A DNA stretch of 46,616 nt from G963674505 sp964575975 (GCA_964575975.1 CAZNTU010000018.1:1-46616); one strand, 5' to 3'. Positions 1 through 8,648 are shown, numbered from the stretch's first letter. Notes: generated by a model not told the origin, from the letters alone. Made by a program: numbers and translations.

Positions 1-1543
1 ACAAAAGCGGGATGAAAATACAAGCCGTTGTTTGGCCTAATTTTCACCATCCCAGCTTGTATCTATATGTGGATACTTGCATCCATATGTAGATGACATT
101 TCGTCAAGTTCCTCACTTGGTCCTTCGTTCAGTTTCCCGAGTCGGTCTTTTGGGTCCAATGTCGTCGGCCCCTCCTTTTTGAAATCCGAAGTCTTCTTTT
201 TCAGGCCCCGTTTCGTCCTCCGGTTTTTTCCGAGTCGCCTTTGAAGATTCTCTTCGCATCGATTTGAGCGGACTCCGGCAATGGCGCGGTCTTTTCCGCG
301 ATTCTTCTCCATCGGTTTCAATTCGGTCTCCTTGGTGGTCGATCCCGATGTTTTGCCACGCTTCGGATCGACTCGACCGGAACGTAGCGAAATCCCGAGC
401 GCGTTCGGATGGCATCGTTCTTTTCGCGCGTGATTCCCGTTCTTTCGCGACCCGGTCTCGGATTCGGTTTCCGTTTCCTTTCTAGGATGGCCATCCGCGC
501 CCGACGCATGCCGAAAAAATCGTATCCGCGGTTTATCCTGCAGGCGTTCCGACACCGGCACGGGAAACTTGCCGAGTGCGGTTTCTCCGATTTCTTCCTT
601 TGTCCGAGGCCTTCGATAGAATGTATATTTCCCGCCAGCGGTTTTTGCGACGGCGATAGCCGGCGCTTTCTCCTCGTATGGCGGAAAGGGATCGAATGGG
701 AGGGATTTTCTTTTACGGCCGGGACAGCCTTTGTAAAACCGCCGTTCTTTTTTTTGAAACCGCGCTCTCGCCGGACGTTCCGGAACGCGTCGAAAGGTAT
801 TTCAATGGGATCAGCCCGAAGGGTTTCGATGTGGTCGGCATGGAAGCGCGACGGAAGAACGCTTTTGCTCGCCTCTTCCTTCCGGAATCTTTCGGATTGG
901 CAAGTGTTCGGAGCGATCATTTTCGAATTCGGTTCCATTTCCAAATACAAACGGCGGTTTGCGCGCTCGCGACCGTTTGTTTTTCGTTTCGAAGAGCGGG
1001 TTGAAAACAGTGTCGATCTTATTTGAAGATAAATTTTCTCCGGCTGAATATTTGCTTGAAACGAGCCCGGTTTCCAGTTTCGGTATTCGTTTCAGTTTGT
1101 GCGCGAAATTTTTTTGGCCCGGCAGTTCCGACGGTTCCAAAATTGGGCGAACGGTTCGAAAAACGGGGTCTTTCCAGGGTTCGCGGGGAAGCGCATCTTC
1201 CCGGAATCGTTCGATTTTTCGCGAAAGCGCCCCCGTTTTTCGGCCGTTCTTTTTTACTCGTTCGAACTATACACCGGCGGATATTTTATCACGGAGCAAG
1301 ATAAAATTCAATCGAAAATCGGTAAGAGGTCGAAAAAATCCAGGGGCTGTATCTTCAGCCGGAGGAATATTCCCAAGCGTCCTGTTTTTCCGAAGGAAAC
1401 CGAACTTTTCGGGTTTTCGAAGGATTGTCGCGGGTAGTGGGTCGAAGCAGTTGACGGAGCAGCGGTTTTATTCCCATTCCGCGAAAAATCCCGATCCGCG
1501 CGGTTGGAGAGCGGCGCGATTCGCCCTTGAGTGGGTGTGGCGT

Positions 1544-1815
1544 CCTCCCTTGAGGGGGCTAGGGGGCATAAGCGCTAACTTTGGAGCATTATCTTGACAT
1601 CGTAAACACAAGCCGCAACCAATTGAAATATTTCGACCTTGTGCGGTCGGGTCGCAATTCCCCCCTTGAAGGGGGTTAGGGGGGTGTTGTTTCCGGTGAA
1701 CAATGGATTGAACATGCCACACAGACACCCCCCTAGCCCCCCTCAAGGGGGGAATCGCCCCGATCCGCATCGGAGAACATCCCTCTGGCCCCGCTCAAAA
1801 GGGGGGGGAGGAATT
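1544..1815. repeat. Cluster of four REP-like palindromic elements
   Basis: Four related elements lie at about 1544-1569, 1657-1688, 1725-1755 and 1782-1815. Each is itself a palindrome built from C-run, TTGA or TCAA, and G-run, followed by a TAGG- or CTAG-type box. The first two point one way and the last two the other. The second and third form a near-perfect inverted pair of about 31 bp arms around a short spacer, so the whole could fold into a large cruciform. This is the architecture of bacterial interspersed palindromic (REP/BIME-type) elements. They lie downstream of the proA stop. No associated transposase is in the window. Confidence 0.7.
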
Positions 1816-1846
1816 GCGGCCCAACCGCACAGGTCAGATCCCGTAT

Positions 1847-1874
1847 CCTTCGCCAACCGATTCGACCCACCACC
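1847..1874 (+). repeat. Dispersed repeat, family 2, copy 1
   Basis: The word CGCCAACCGATTCGACCC and its flanks (CCTTC before, ACCACC after) recur with few changes at 20031-20059 on the minus strand and in shorter form at 20100-20120 on the plus strand. This copy sits about 100 bp beyond the proA stop and directly after the REP-like cluster. All copies are intergenic, which suggests a small dispersed palindrome-type element, not coding sequence. Confidence 0.5.
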
Positions 1875-1979
1875 TTGTCGCGGAGGCTTGCGAATAACGA
1901 CTCTGCTATTACGCGTCCTCCAATCCGGCGCCGACGAGATTTCTTTCCCGATCGCTTTCCGACGGTGGAAACTCTTTTT

Positions 1980-3269
1980 TCATCGCGACTTCAACGGCTT
2001 GTGCGTAAATTTTTTCCCGTCGGGTCCCGAATAGTCGGCCACCACGTGTCCGTTTCCGAACAGCCGCCATTTGTAGATAAGAAGCCCTTCCATGCCGACC
2101 GGGCCTCGGGCGTGGATTTTGCCGGTGCCGATTCCCACCTCGGCGCCCAGGCCGAACCGGAAGCCGTCGCTGAAGCGGCTGCTGCAGTTCATGAAAACGT
2201 CGGCGGAATCCGCGAGATCCATGAATTTCAGTCCTCTATCCCTGTCCGCCGTCACGATTACGTCCGTATGGCCCGACCCGTAGGCGTTGATGTGGGAGAT
2301 CGCGTCGTCCAGGCTGGCGACCACCTTGACCGAAACGATCAAGTCCAGGTATTCCGTTTTCCAGTCCTCTTCCGTCGCCGGCTTTACATCGACGGTTTTC
2401 AGGGTTTCCGGGCATCCTCTTATTTCCACGCCCTTTTCCTCCAGGGCTGTCTTAAGCCTTGGCAGGAACGCGGACGCGACGTCTTTGTGGACGAGAATGG
2501 TCTCCGCCGCGTTGCATACGGCGACGTACTGGCATTTGCTGTCGACGCAGATTTTCGCGGCCATTTCCAGGTCGGCGGCTTTATCCACATAGACGTGGCA
2601 TATGCCGTCGGCGTGGCCCAGGACGGGAATGTGGGTGTTTTCCATGATATGGCGGACGAACGCGTTGCTCCCCCTAGGGACGATCAGGTCGAGGCAGTCG
2701 TCCAGGCCGAGCATGTCCTGAACGTCGGTCCGGGTTTCCATGAGAGCCAGCCACCCGTCGGGAATTCCCGCCTTTCGGGTTGCCTCGGCAATGGTTTCGG
2801 CCAGTTTCCTGTTGGTTTCGGCGGCCTCGCTTCCGCCTTTCAACAGGACCGCGTTGCCGCTCTTCAGGCAGAGGGCCGAGATTTGCACCAGAGCGTCCGG
2901 CCTGGATTCGAAAATCACGCCAATGACTCCGATGGGGCAGCTCACCTTGTAAAGTTCGAGGCCTTCGTCCAATTCCATGCCGCGCAAGGAAACGCCAACG
3001 GGATCGTCCATTCCCGCGAGGCTCTCCAAACCGGCCACGGCCTCTTCGATTTTGTGCTCGTCGAATTTCAGCCTTTTCAGGAGGGGAGCGGCCAGGTTTT
3101 CCTTTTTCGACCGTTCGATGTCGTTTTCGTTCGCCGCCACGATATCCTTCGCGTTGGCTCGCAAAGCCTCGGCGATGTTCGCCAAAGCGCGGTTTTTCAC
3201 GTCTCCTTTGACGGCCGCCAACCGGATTGCCGCCTTTTTCGCCGTCTTCGCCTTTTCTCCGATATCCAT
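1980..3269 (-). CDS. proA: Gamma-glutamyl phosphate reductase (glutamate-5-semialdehyde dehydrogenase)
   Basis: ProA reduces gamma-glutamyl phosphate to glutamate-5-semialdehyde with NADPH, the second step of proline synthesis in the cytoplasm. The 429-residue product has the normal family length and is recognisable throughout: an N-terminal helix (IGEKAKTAKKAA), the NAD(P)-binding segment PIGVIGVIFESRPDAL, KSGNAVLLKGGSEA, the catalytic cysteine region DSKCQYVAVCNAAET, and the C-terminal GLGAEVGIGTGKIHARGPVG. Two in-frame ATGs exist (3275 and 3269). The AAGAGGTGA box directly abuts the first and sits about 6 bases before the second, so I chose 3269. The glutamate kinase gene proB is not adjacent. 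No downstream partner is seen; the gene runs into the REP-like cluster. Confidence 0.96.
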   Translation of the reverse strand: MDIGEKAKTAKKAAIRLAAVKGDVKNRALANIAEALRANAKDIVAANENDIERSKKENLAAPLLKRLKFDEHKIEEAVAGLESLAGMDDPVGVSLRGMELDEGLELYKVSCPIGVIGVIFESRPDALVQISALCLKSGNAVLLKGGSEAAETNRKLAETIAEATRKAGIPDGWLALMETRTDVQDMLGLDDCLDLIVPRGSNAFVRHIMENTHIPVLGHADGICHVYVDKAADLEMAAKICVDSKCQYVAVCNAAETILVHKDVASAFLPRLKTALEEKGVEIRGCPETLKTVDVKPATEEDWKTEYLDLIVSVKVVASLDDAISHINAYGSGHTDVIVTADRDRGLKFMDLADSADVFMNCSSRFSDGFRFGLGAEVGIGTGKIHARGPVGMEGLLIYKWRLFGNGHVVADYSGPDGKKFTHKPLKSR

Positions 3270-3327
3270 ATGCATTCACCTCTTGGTTGTCGGGATCGGT
3301 TTTCGTTTCGGCCGCCGTTCGTTCTGG

Positions 3328-3470
3328 TTGTTCCGGCCGCAAACAGACTACATACAATAAACGGCGGACGAATTCAAAACCTTTGTGGTTCGGAAAAAGG
3401 GCCGGGCTGTTCGTTTTTGCGGCTCGTCGCGAACCCTTCTTCCGCAAATCCTGTACGAGCCGTTTTTTTT
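3328..3470 (+). ncRNA. Candidate small RNA with promoter and terminator-like hairpin
   Basis: A TACAAT box at 3353-3358 is preceded 19 bases upstream by TTGTTC (3328-3333). About 100 bases downstream a perfect 8-bp stem (CGGCTCGT at 3420-3427, ACGAGCCG at 3455-3462) is followed by eight T residues (3463-3470). No plus-strand gene ends here, so the terminator has no obvious client other than a short transcript of about 105 nt. The 27-base loop is long for an intrinsic terminator. No RNA family is recognised. It could instead be a chance structure in the proA leader region. Confidence 0.25.
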
Positions 3471-3523
3471 CGGTCGCCGAGCGCGCCGTTCCAGGCCGGC
3501 GACATCGAAACAGCCTCCGGAAC

Positions 3524-3552
3524 TTGAAAGATGCCTTTTTTTGTTCTATATA
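3524..3552 (+). promoter_or_regulatory. Sigma70-type promoter for the gene at 3650
   Basis: TTGAAA (3524-3529), a 17-base spacer, and TATATA (3547-3552) form a good vegetative promoter about 100 bases upstream of the ATG at 3650. Confidence 0.5.
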
Positions 3553-3649
3553 GCCCCTAATGAACAAGACAAGCAGGGCCGCGCGGTTCGAAAAGCGAGG
3601 ACCGTTTTTTCGATGGAAGACAAGCAACCAACATATACGAGGAGCAAGA

Positions 3650-4777
3650 ATGAGCGCCAAAGGGAAAAAGGCCAGGAAGAGAAGAAAGCCGCTTAAAGAA
3701 ACGGAGCAAGGTGGAGTTTCGGAGTTCCAGGCCGAATACTCCAATTTCTCGAGGGAAGAGTTCTCGGACGATATCGTTTTTCTCTTGAGATCGGACCCGG
3801 AAAGTCTGAGAGGGCCGGATGCGGCTGCGAACTTCGTGGTCAAGACCGTTTTGCCCACGTCGGAAATGGCGACGGAACCCGAATTCGAAAACATCGTTCA
3901 CGAACCGTCCCTCTGCGTCAAAACCCTGCACGAGGTCGCCCAAGGGATGGGAATCAATTGGGAAACCTTCGCAAACCTTCCAAAGCCGATCATGGAGTCG
4001 GTAAGGATGCAAATAAGCGAGGAAACTCTCAAGAGAGTGCTGGACGACAGGTTCCGGGAAAAGATTCTGGACGGGTTGGACGAGTACCGCCTGCGGAAAA
4101 AACGGAAGAACGACAGGATGGAGGCGGGGAAGGCGGCGGCCATGATGTTGATTCTCAAAGAGAAAAAGAACGAGGAAGTATGGCCCAAAATCGGCTTGCT
4201 CCATGAAATTTTGCATAACTGCGTCGCCATCGGACAGGAAATCATGGATTCCGTGAAGGGTCTGAAAGAGGGGAAAGTTAACGGCATAAACGAGAAAGTG
4301 CTTTCAAGGATAAAGGACGACGATCAACTTCGGCAATTTCTGCTCGGCGAGGTTAACAGGCGGATTGTCGACGGGAACAACGCGCTTTTGGACGGCCGGT
4401 TGAAGCTGGATTGGTTTACGCGCGAGGAAATCGACCGCGCGTCGGAAATCCTGGTGGAAGCCTTTAAAACAGGGGTCGATCCGGAATCGAAGAACGAAGG
4501 TTCCCTCGTTCCCAAGTACACGGAGGAAGGGCAAGAAATGGTGACGTCGGGCTTGGGTGCCATAATCGACGACGTGGTGACTCCCGAGCGAATCGAGGAC
4601 GCTCGCAAAAAGGTCGAGGAAAAATTGAAGGGGGACGGCGAAGGCGGAAATTGGGGCATGTTTCTTGTCAGTGTCAAAAGCAAGCTTGAAAAAGAGCCCG
4701 AACCTGAAAAACTGAAAGGCCTTTTCATACGGGCACTCTACGGCGAGACCGCGACGGCGAAGGGGGAATCCTCTTAA
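3650..4777 (+). CDS. Uncharacterised helical cytoplasmic protein
   Basis: I do not recognise this 375-residue protein. It begins with a very basic tail (KGKKARKRRKPLK), then is almost entirely predicted helix with many Glu, Lys and Arg. There is no signal peptide or membrane segment. A hydrophobic stretch near residues 155-165 (AGKAAAMMLILKEKK) and another near residue 185 (LLHEILHNCVAIGQEI) punctuate it. The basic N-terminus could bind nucleic acid or acidic partners. The frame is open 90 bases upstream, but ACGAGGAGCAAGA places a good ribosome binding site 7 bases before the ATG at 3650. It is transcribed alone and converges on the next gene with a 31-base gap. No family is claimed. Confidence 0.75.
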   Translation: MSAKGKKARKRRKPLKETEQGGVSEFQAEYSNFSREEFSDDIVFLLRSDPESLRGPDAAANFVVKTVLPTSEMATEPEFENIVHEPSLCVKTLHEVAQGMGINWETFANLPKPIMESVRMQISEETLKRVLDDRFREKILDGLDEYRLRKKRKNDRMEAGKAAAMMLILKEKKNEEVWPKIGLLHEILHNCVAIGQEIMDSVKGLKEGKVNGINEKVLSRIKDDDQLRQFLLGEVNRRIVDGNNALLDGRLKLDWFTREEIDRASEILVEAFKTGVDPESKNEGSLVPKYTEEGQEMVTSGLGAIIDDVVTPERIEDARKKVEEKLKGDGEGGNWGMFLVSVKSKLEKEPEPEKLKGLFIRALYGETATAKGESS

Positions 4778-4808
4778 AGTGCCTTGCGTGTCTTGGCTTC
4801 GGACCGGG

Positions 4809-5102
4809 TCAAGGTTCGTAGAATATGGGACTGGAGAGATCTTCGAACGAAAAATTGTGGAAAACGTTGTGCCCGTCGTAATCGAGAACGCGAAAATCCT
4901 CCTTGTCCCTCAAGTCCCCTAAAACGGCGGTGTAATAGGTCTTGTAAACCTCTTTGACCTTCCTTTCTGGGACTTCGTATGCGATGAACTTTCTTATTCC
5001 TTTTGCGCGAAGCTTATTTACGATTTCCATGTCGTCCAGGGAATCGTAGGTCGTAAGAATCAAGATGGGTCCCGTTCCTGTAAAATAAAGCCCGGCTTTC
5101 AT
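4809..5102 (-). CDS. Conserved small protein of unknown function
   Basis: This 97-residue protein begins MKAGLYFTGTGPILILTTYD and ends FEDLSSPIFYEP. It looks like a compact alpha/beta domain, with strands around ILILTTY and KFIAYEV and a motif VLDYDGHNVFHNF. I recall similar short proteins from sulfate-reducing Deltaproteobacteria, annotated only as hypothetical or cytosolic, and I cannot assign a function. The frame is open for 32 codons further upstream, but AGAGGAGAAAAGAC directly precedes the ATG at 5102 and no start signal is seen earlier. A promoter (5130-5158) lies immediately upstream. It is monocistronic and divergent from the aminotransferase. Confidence 0.75.
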   Translation of the reverse strand: MKAGLYFTGTGPILILTTYDSLDDMEIVNKLRAKGIRKFIAYEVPERKVKEVYKTYYTAVLGDLRDKEDFRVLDYDGHNVFHNFSFEDLSSPIFYEP

Positions 5103-5129
5103 GTCTTTTCTCCTCTTGGTTGCACGCGA

Positions 5130-5158
5130 ATTTTGGAACATTTTCTTTTCGATGTCAA
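5130..5158 (-). promoter_or_regulatory. Sigma70-type promoter for the gene at 4809-5102
   Basis: Read on the minus strand, TTGACA (5158-5153), a 17-base spacer, and CAAAAT (5135-5130). The -35 box is perfect. It ends 28 bases before the chosen ATG and overlaps the upstream extension of the frame, which supports the short start. Confidence 0.55.
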
Positions 5159-5358
5159 AGAAATTTTGAACGCGATGCGTTCGCGTCAATGGCGACAAGC
5201 GCCGACTGTCGTTTTTGTTCTTGCAATTTTCACGTTAAATCATTACAAAAACCCGACCACGCGCATGGAAAGTTGCGTTGTTTTTAAGACGCAGCGACGA
5301 GACAATTAAAAAAAACAGTTTTTTCGGACAAACGTCATAAATGAAGGAAGGAACACTT

Positions 5359-6684
5359 ATGAGCATCAATCCCCTGGCCCAGGAACTGAATGCGGTCATT
5401 AAGTCGGGAAACTCGCACTTGATGGAAATGCTTTCGAAAACAGGAAGACGGCTTTTTTTCCCCAAGGGTATTTTGACCCAGAGCGCGGAAGCGAGGCAGA
5501 AGGCGTACGACAAATTCAACGCGACTATCGGTATAGCGACGGGCAACCTGCACACCATGCATCTTCCGTCGGTCATGAGAAGCGTTCAGGGGTTGAGGCC
5601 CAGCGACGCGCTTACGTACGCGCCGTCCTTCGGAGTGCCGGCGCTTCGGCAGGCATGGAAAGAGGCGATGGTGAAGAAGAATCCCACGCTCAAGGACAAG
5701 CAGACCAGCCTTCCCATCGTCACCAATGGAATCACCCACGGCATCAGCGTTTTCGCCGACATGTTCCTAGACCCGGACGACGTGGTTATTTTTCCGGACA
5801 AGATGTGGGGAAACAACGTATTGATCATGTCCGTCAGGAGGGACGCGGCAATCCACAACTATCCCCTGTTCAACGAGGCTGGCGGGTTCAATGTCGCCGG
5901 ATTCGAAAAAACGGTGAGGCAGCATGCCCACAACAACTACAAGGTGATCACGTTCCTGAATTTCCCGAACAACCCGACGGGTTATACCCCGACGGACGAG
6001 GAGGGACGCAAGATCGTCGAGATTCTGACCAAGGTCGCCGAGGAAGGCACCAACGTGATCGCGGTGACCGACGACGCGTACTTCGGTTTGCGCTACGAGG
6101 ACGCTCCCATGAAGGAGTCCCTTTTCGCCCAGCTGTGCAACAGGCACAAAAGAATGCTGGCGGTGAAACTCGACGGCGCCACCAAGGAAATGTTCGTGTG
6201 GGGATTGAGGGTCGGTTTCATTACGTACAGCACCGTCGTCGACGGCGACCCGGTGCCTTTCTACGACGCCCTGGAAAGAAAAACGGCGGGCGACATTCGC
6301 GGTTCCATCTCCAACGCGAGCCATCTGAGCCAATCCATTGTCTTGCGCGCCATGCTGCATCCGGACGAAATGGACGGCGAAAGAAAGAAAAACGTGGAGG
6401 TTTTGAAGAGCCGCGCGAACAAGATCAAGGAAATCCTGGCCAATCCCAAGTACGACGATGCCTGGGAAATGTATCCCTTCAATTCCGGGTATTTCATGTG
6501 CCTGAAAATCAAGAAGGTGGACGCCGAGAAGCTCAGGGTGCATCTGTTGGACGAGTACAAGGTCGGGACGATTTCGATCAACTCGACGGACTTGCGGGTG
6601 GCGTTCTCTTGCGTGGACGAGGAGAACCTGGGAGAGCTTTTCGAAGCGATCTACAAAGCGGTCAAGGATTTGGAGAATAAATAG
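5359..6684 (+). CDS. PLP-dependent aminotransferase, class I/II
   Basis: A fold-type I aminotransferase of 441 residues that would swap an amino group between an amino acid and a 2-oxo acid in the cytoplasm; the substrate cannot be read from sequence. Landmarks: FPNNPTGYTP (about residues 202-211), the cofactor aspartate region AVTDDAYFGLRYED (Asp238/239, Tyr241), and the Schiff-base lysine in DGATKEMFVWGLRVGF (Lys276), with the usual K-x5-G-x-R spacing. The C-terminal arginine that binds the substrate carboxylate is probably in TDLRVAFSC. An upstream ATG at 5341 exists, but AAGGAAGGAACACTT sits correctly before 5359. It lies 114 bases upstream of parA and may share its transcript, though a hairpin (6701-6739) separates them. 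Confidence 0.9.
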   Translation: MSINPLAQELNAVIKSGNSHLMEMLSKTGRRLFFPKGILTQSAEARQKAYDKFNATIGIATGNLHTMHLPSVMRSVQGLRPSDALTYAPSFGVPALRQAWKEAMVKKNPTLKDKQTSLPIVTNGITHGISVFADMFLDPDDVVIFPDKMWGNNVLIMSVRRDAAIHNYPLFNEAGGFNVAGFEKTVRQHAHNNYKVITFLNFPNNPTGYTPTDEEGRKIVEILTKVAEEGTNVIAVTDDAYFGLRYEDAPMKESLFAQLCNRHKRMLAVKLDGATKEMFVWGLRVGFITYSTVVDGDPVPFYDALERKTAGDIRGSISNASHLSQSIVLRAMLHPDEMDGERKKNVEVLKSRANKIKEILANPKYDDAWEMYPFNSGYFMCLKIKKVDAEKLRVHLLDEYKVGTISINSTDLRVAFSCVDEENLGELFEAIYKAVKDLENK

Positions 6685-6700
6685 AAGCAGCGGCACGAAT

Positions 6701-6739
6701 TCGGTCCCCGGTGTTTAATCCGCGGCCAGCGGGGACCGA
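6701..6739 (+). other. Perfect 9-bp inverted repeat between aminotransferase and parA
   Basis: TCGGTCCCC (6701-6709) and GGGGACCGA (6731-6739) pair perfectly around a 21-base loop. No T-run follows, so it is a poor intrinsic terminator. It could be an attenuating hairpin, an RNA-stability element or an operator upstream of parA, whose ATG is 60 bases further on. Confidence 0.45.
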
Positions 6740-6798
6740 TCCTTGCGCTGATACTGGCGGTTCCTGGCAAAACAGGCGCGACATCGGAGGGGTAAAAG

Positions 6799-7548
6799 AT
6801 GGCCCGAAAAATCGCTATCGCAAACCAGAAGGGCGGGGTCGGAAAAACGACGACGGCATTGTGCCTGGCGGCAGCTTTTCATCTCATGGGCAAAAGGACG
6901 CTCCTGGTGGATTTGGACGCGCAGGGAAACGCATCGGCGGCGGTTGGACTGATCATCGAGCATGAATCGCCCACATTGAAAGAGCTGCTGACCGGAAAGG
7001 CGCTTCCTTCCGACTTGATCGTCTCCACCGATTTCACGGACATCATACCCTCCAACAACTCCCTCAAGGACATCGAAAAGCACCTGGTCGAGCAAAACCG
7101 TTTTCTCCAATTGAAGGAGGGGCTCGCGCCGATCGAGAAAAACTACGACTTCATCGTTTTCGACTGTCCGCCCAGTTTCAACGCCTTCACGAAAAACGCG
7201 CTGGCGGCCGCCGACGAATACATTGTTCCCGTGGATGTCGGGTATTTCGCGATTTTGGGGCTGAAGCAGCTTTTGGAAGAGGTGGAACAAATCAAGAGAG
7301 AATTGAATCCCGGTTTGAAGCTGAGAGGGGTTTTGGCTAGCAAGTTCGATAAAAGGACTACTCTTTCGGCTCAAGTGCTCGACACGCTGAAAAGCAATTT
7401 TCCGGACGCATTTTTCCAAACCGCCATACGCGTGAACATCGATTTGGTGCGTGCGCAAATCGCCAACCAGTCGATTTTCAAGTTCAGTCCGGGGAGTTCG
7501 GGTGCGGAAGATTTTAGAAATCTTGCAAAGGAGATCGCAAATGGCTAA
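6799..7548 (+). CDS. ParA/MinD-family ATPase (Soj-like)
   Basis: A 249-residue ParA-family ATPase of the short chromosomal type without an N-terminal DNA-binding domain. The deviant Walker A is at the N-terminus (NQKGGVGKTT, residues 10-18), followed by DLDAQGNAS (Walker A') and VFDCPPSF (Walker B). Such ATPases dimerise on ATP, coat the nucleoid and position cargo: chromosome origins, plasmids, carboxysomes or chemoreceptor arrays. GGAGGGGTAAAAG precedes the ATG. No parB with a ParB/Spo0J domain follows. Instead the stop overlaps the start of a small, partly disordered protein by 8 bases, so this is an orphan ParA with a non-ParB partner. That argues for cargo other than the chromosome origin. 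Confidence 0.93.
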   Translation: MARKIAIANQKGGVGKTTTALCLAAAFHLMGKRTLLVDLDAQGNASAAVGLIIEHESPTLKELLTGKALPSDLIVSTDFTDIIPSNNSLKDIEKHLVEQNRFLQLKEGLAPIEKNYDFIVFDCPPSFNAFTKNALAAADEYIVPVDVGYFAILGLKQLLEEVEQIKRELNPGLKLRGVLASKFDKRTTLSAQVLDTLKSNFPDAFFQTAIRVNIDLVRAQIANQSIFKFSPGSSGAEDFRNLAKEIANG

Positions 7549-7876
7549 AAGGAAGGTCGATATCGCAAAGCAGCTGGACGCCTTGAATCCCGGCGTTCCC
7601 ACGCGAACCCGCAAAAAAGGGGAACCGGCCGGAGAAGAGCCGATTCCCGCTCCGTCGGAGCAAATCTCGAAGCCCGAGGAAAAACGGATTCTTCCGTTGT
7701 TCGGGGCCGCCGAGGTTTTCCGACGAAACGTCTCTACCATGGAGAAACTCCGATCTTCCATGGTCGAGGACGCCATAAGGTTCCAGAATTTGTTTTTCGA
7801 AAGCTGGGGCAGGACCTACGGGATAGTATGCGACGCCATGAAAGACAATTTCGATTCCACGAGGTCGCGACAATGA
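7541..7876 (+). CDS. Small putative ParA partner protein
   Basis: A 111-residue protein whose ATG overlaps the parA stop by 8 bases, with AAAGGAG properly spaced, so the two are translationally coupled. Residues 1-50 are basic and proline-rich, likely disordered (TRTRKKGEPAGEEPIPAPSE). Residues 60-105 are predicted amphipathic helix (FGAAEVFRRNVSTMEKLRSS, then FQNLFFESWGRTYGIV), resembling the phasin-like or coiled tails of cargo adaptors. A basic disordered head next to a ParA is the layout of adaptor proteins that stimulate ParA ATPase activity, such as McdB-type proteins. No family is recognised; the adaptor role is inferred from position and shape. Confidence 0.75.
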   Translation: MAKRKVDIAKQLDALNPGVPTRTRKKGEPAGEEPIPAPSEQISKPEEKRILPLFGAAEVFRRNVSTMEKLRSSMVEDAIRFQNLFFESWGRTYGIVCDAMKDNFDSTRSRQ

Positions 7877-7952
7877 AACTGGCCCGGGGCGTCTCCAGAA
7901 TGCTGCGCCCCCGGCGTTTCGGAAAGACCCTGTTCGCCGATATCCCCGGGGT

Positions 7953-8648
7953 TCAAGTCTCCGCCAAAAAAATGCCGGCGCGTTTCGTCATTTTCCGTAA
8001 ACTGGCGGATGCGCTTTCGAAATCGAAATTCGCGATTTCACTCTCTATGATCGCGAGGTCCTGGCGGGAAAAGCGCTTTAAAAGCTCCGGCATGGAGGAT
8101 TCCAGATAGAATTCGGCTTCGATGTTGAACTCCGAGAGATATTCGTAAAGACAGGAAAGTATGCCGGACAGAACGTCGAGGTCGTGTTCGGCTGCAAGGC
8201 CGAACGCGGGCGTTTTTGGCTCCGTCATTCGCGAATTCGCATCGAGTTTTCCAACGGAATCGGCGATGCGTTCGAACGCCGTTTCAAGTTCCTTGAATTT
8301 CGCGAGTCTCGCGTCCTTTCGTCCTTCTTTAACGGCGTCGCTCAACTCCAGCGCGATTCTTTCCAGCCGCCACGCCGAAAGATTCGCCGCCACCCCCCTC
8401 ACGACGTGAATCAAATCGCGGGCGTTCGTCTCGTCTTCGCGGTCGAGAGCCTCGCCTATCTTTTTCATCGTCTCCGCATAGTTTGCCGCGAAACTTTGCA
8501 ACAGCTTGAAGAGGAGTTTCCGGTTTCCACGAAGCCGATCAAGGACCTGGGGCAAATCGATCTCATCGGCCACGGGGGCGAACGGGTCGAAAAATTCGAT
8601 TTTTCGGACGGGCTCGTTCCAATCCGAGCAACTCCGTTGTTGTTTCAT
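7953..8648 (-). CDS. HPt domain phosphotransfer protein
   Basis: A 231-residue protein with an Hpt four-helix bundle at about residues 30-130. The phospho-accepting histidine is probably His81 in LIHVVRGVAANL, matching the HxxKGxxxxxG pattern with Arg for Lys. The N-terminal phrase FDPFAPVADEIDLPQVLDRL is typical of Hpt domains in multistep phosphorelays. The C-terminal 90 residues (EHDLDVLSGILSCLYEYLSE onward) are helical and unassigned, perhaps a second degenerate helical bundle. Its ATG overlaps the stop of the upstream REC gene by 4 bases (ATGA), so it is the last gene of the cyclase operon and likely exchanges phosphate with that REC domain. Confidence 0.8.
   Translation of the reverse strand: MKQQRSCSDWNEPVRKIEFFDPFAPVADEIDLPQVLDRLRGNRKLLFKLLQSFAANYAETMKKIGEALDREDETNARDLIHVVRGVAANLSAWRLERIALELSDAVKEGRKDARLAKFKELETAFERIADSVGKLDANSRMTEPKTPAFGLAAEHDLDVLSGILSCLYEYLSEFNIEAEFYLESSMPELLKRFSRQDLAIIESEIANFDFESASASLRKMTKRAGIFLAET

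Larger units (their letters stand above)
1..1979. other. Gene-free left end of the window
   Basis: I see no convincing gene in this stretch. Open frames of 60 to 210 codons exist on both strands, but they overlap one another, are rich in Arg/Ser/Phe or Lys/Arg, show no family motif, and lack a clear ribosome binding site. The plus strand is rich in TTCG and TTTC words, as the non-coding strand of minus genes is elsewhere in the window, so a decayed minus-strand gene is possible but cannot be shown. Positions 58-91 hold an imperfect inverted repeat (ATCTATATGTGGAT, six-base loop, ATCCATATGTAGAT; 12 of 14 positions pair). Positions 1544-1815 hold four G/C-run palindromes, described separately. 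Confidence 0.6.

Noticed and set aside
678..1004. Plus-strand frame of 108 codons with somewhat protein-like text near its start
   Set aside because: No ribosome binding site, overlaps other equally long frames, and its second half turns to Phe/Ser/Arg-rich sequence typical of chance translation.
1875..3527. Open frame of 550 codons on the plus strand opposite proA
   Set aside because: It is antisense to a gene with full family similarity, has no family motif, and its composition is that of a mirrored coding strand.
7828..8109. Plus-strand frame of 93 codons after the ParA partner gene
   Set aside because: It overlaps the HPt gene on the other strand for most of its length and is basic with no recognisable feature.
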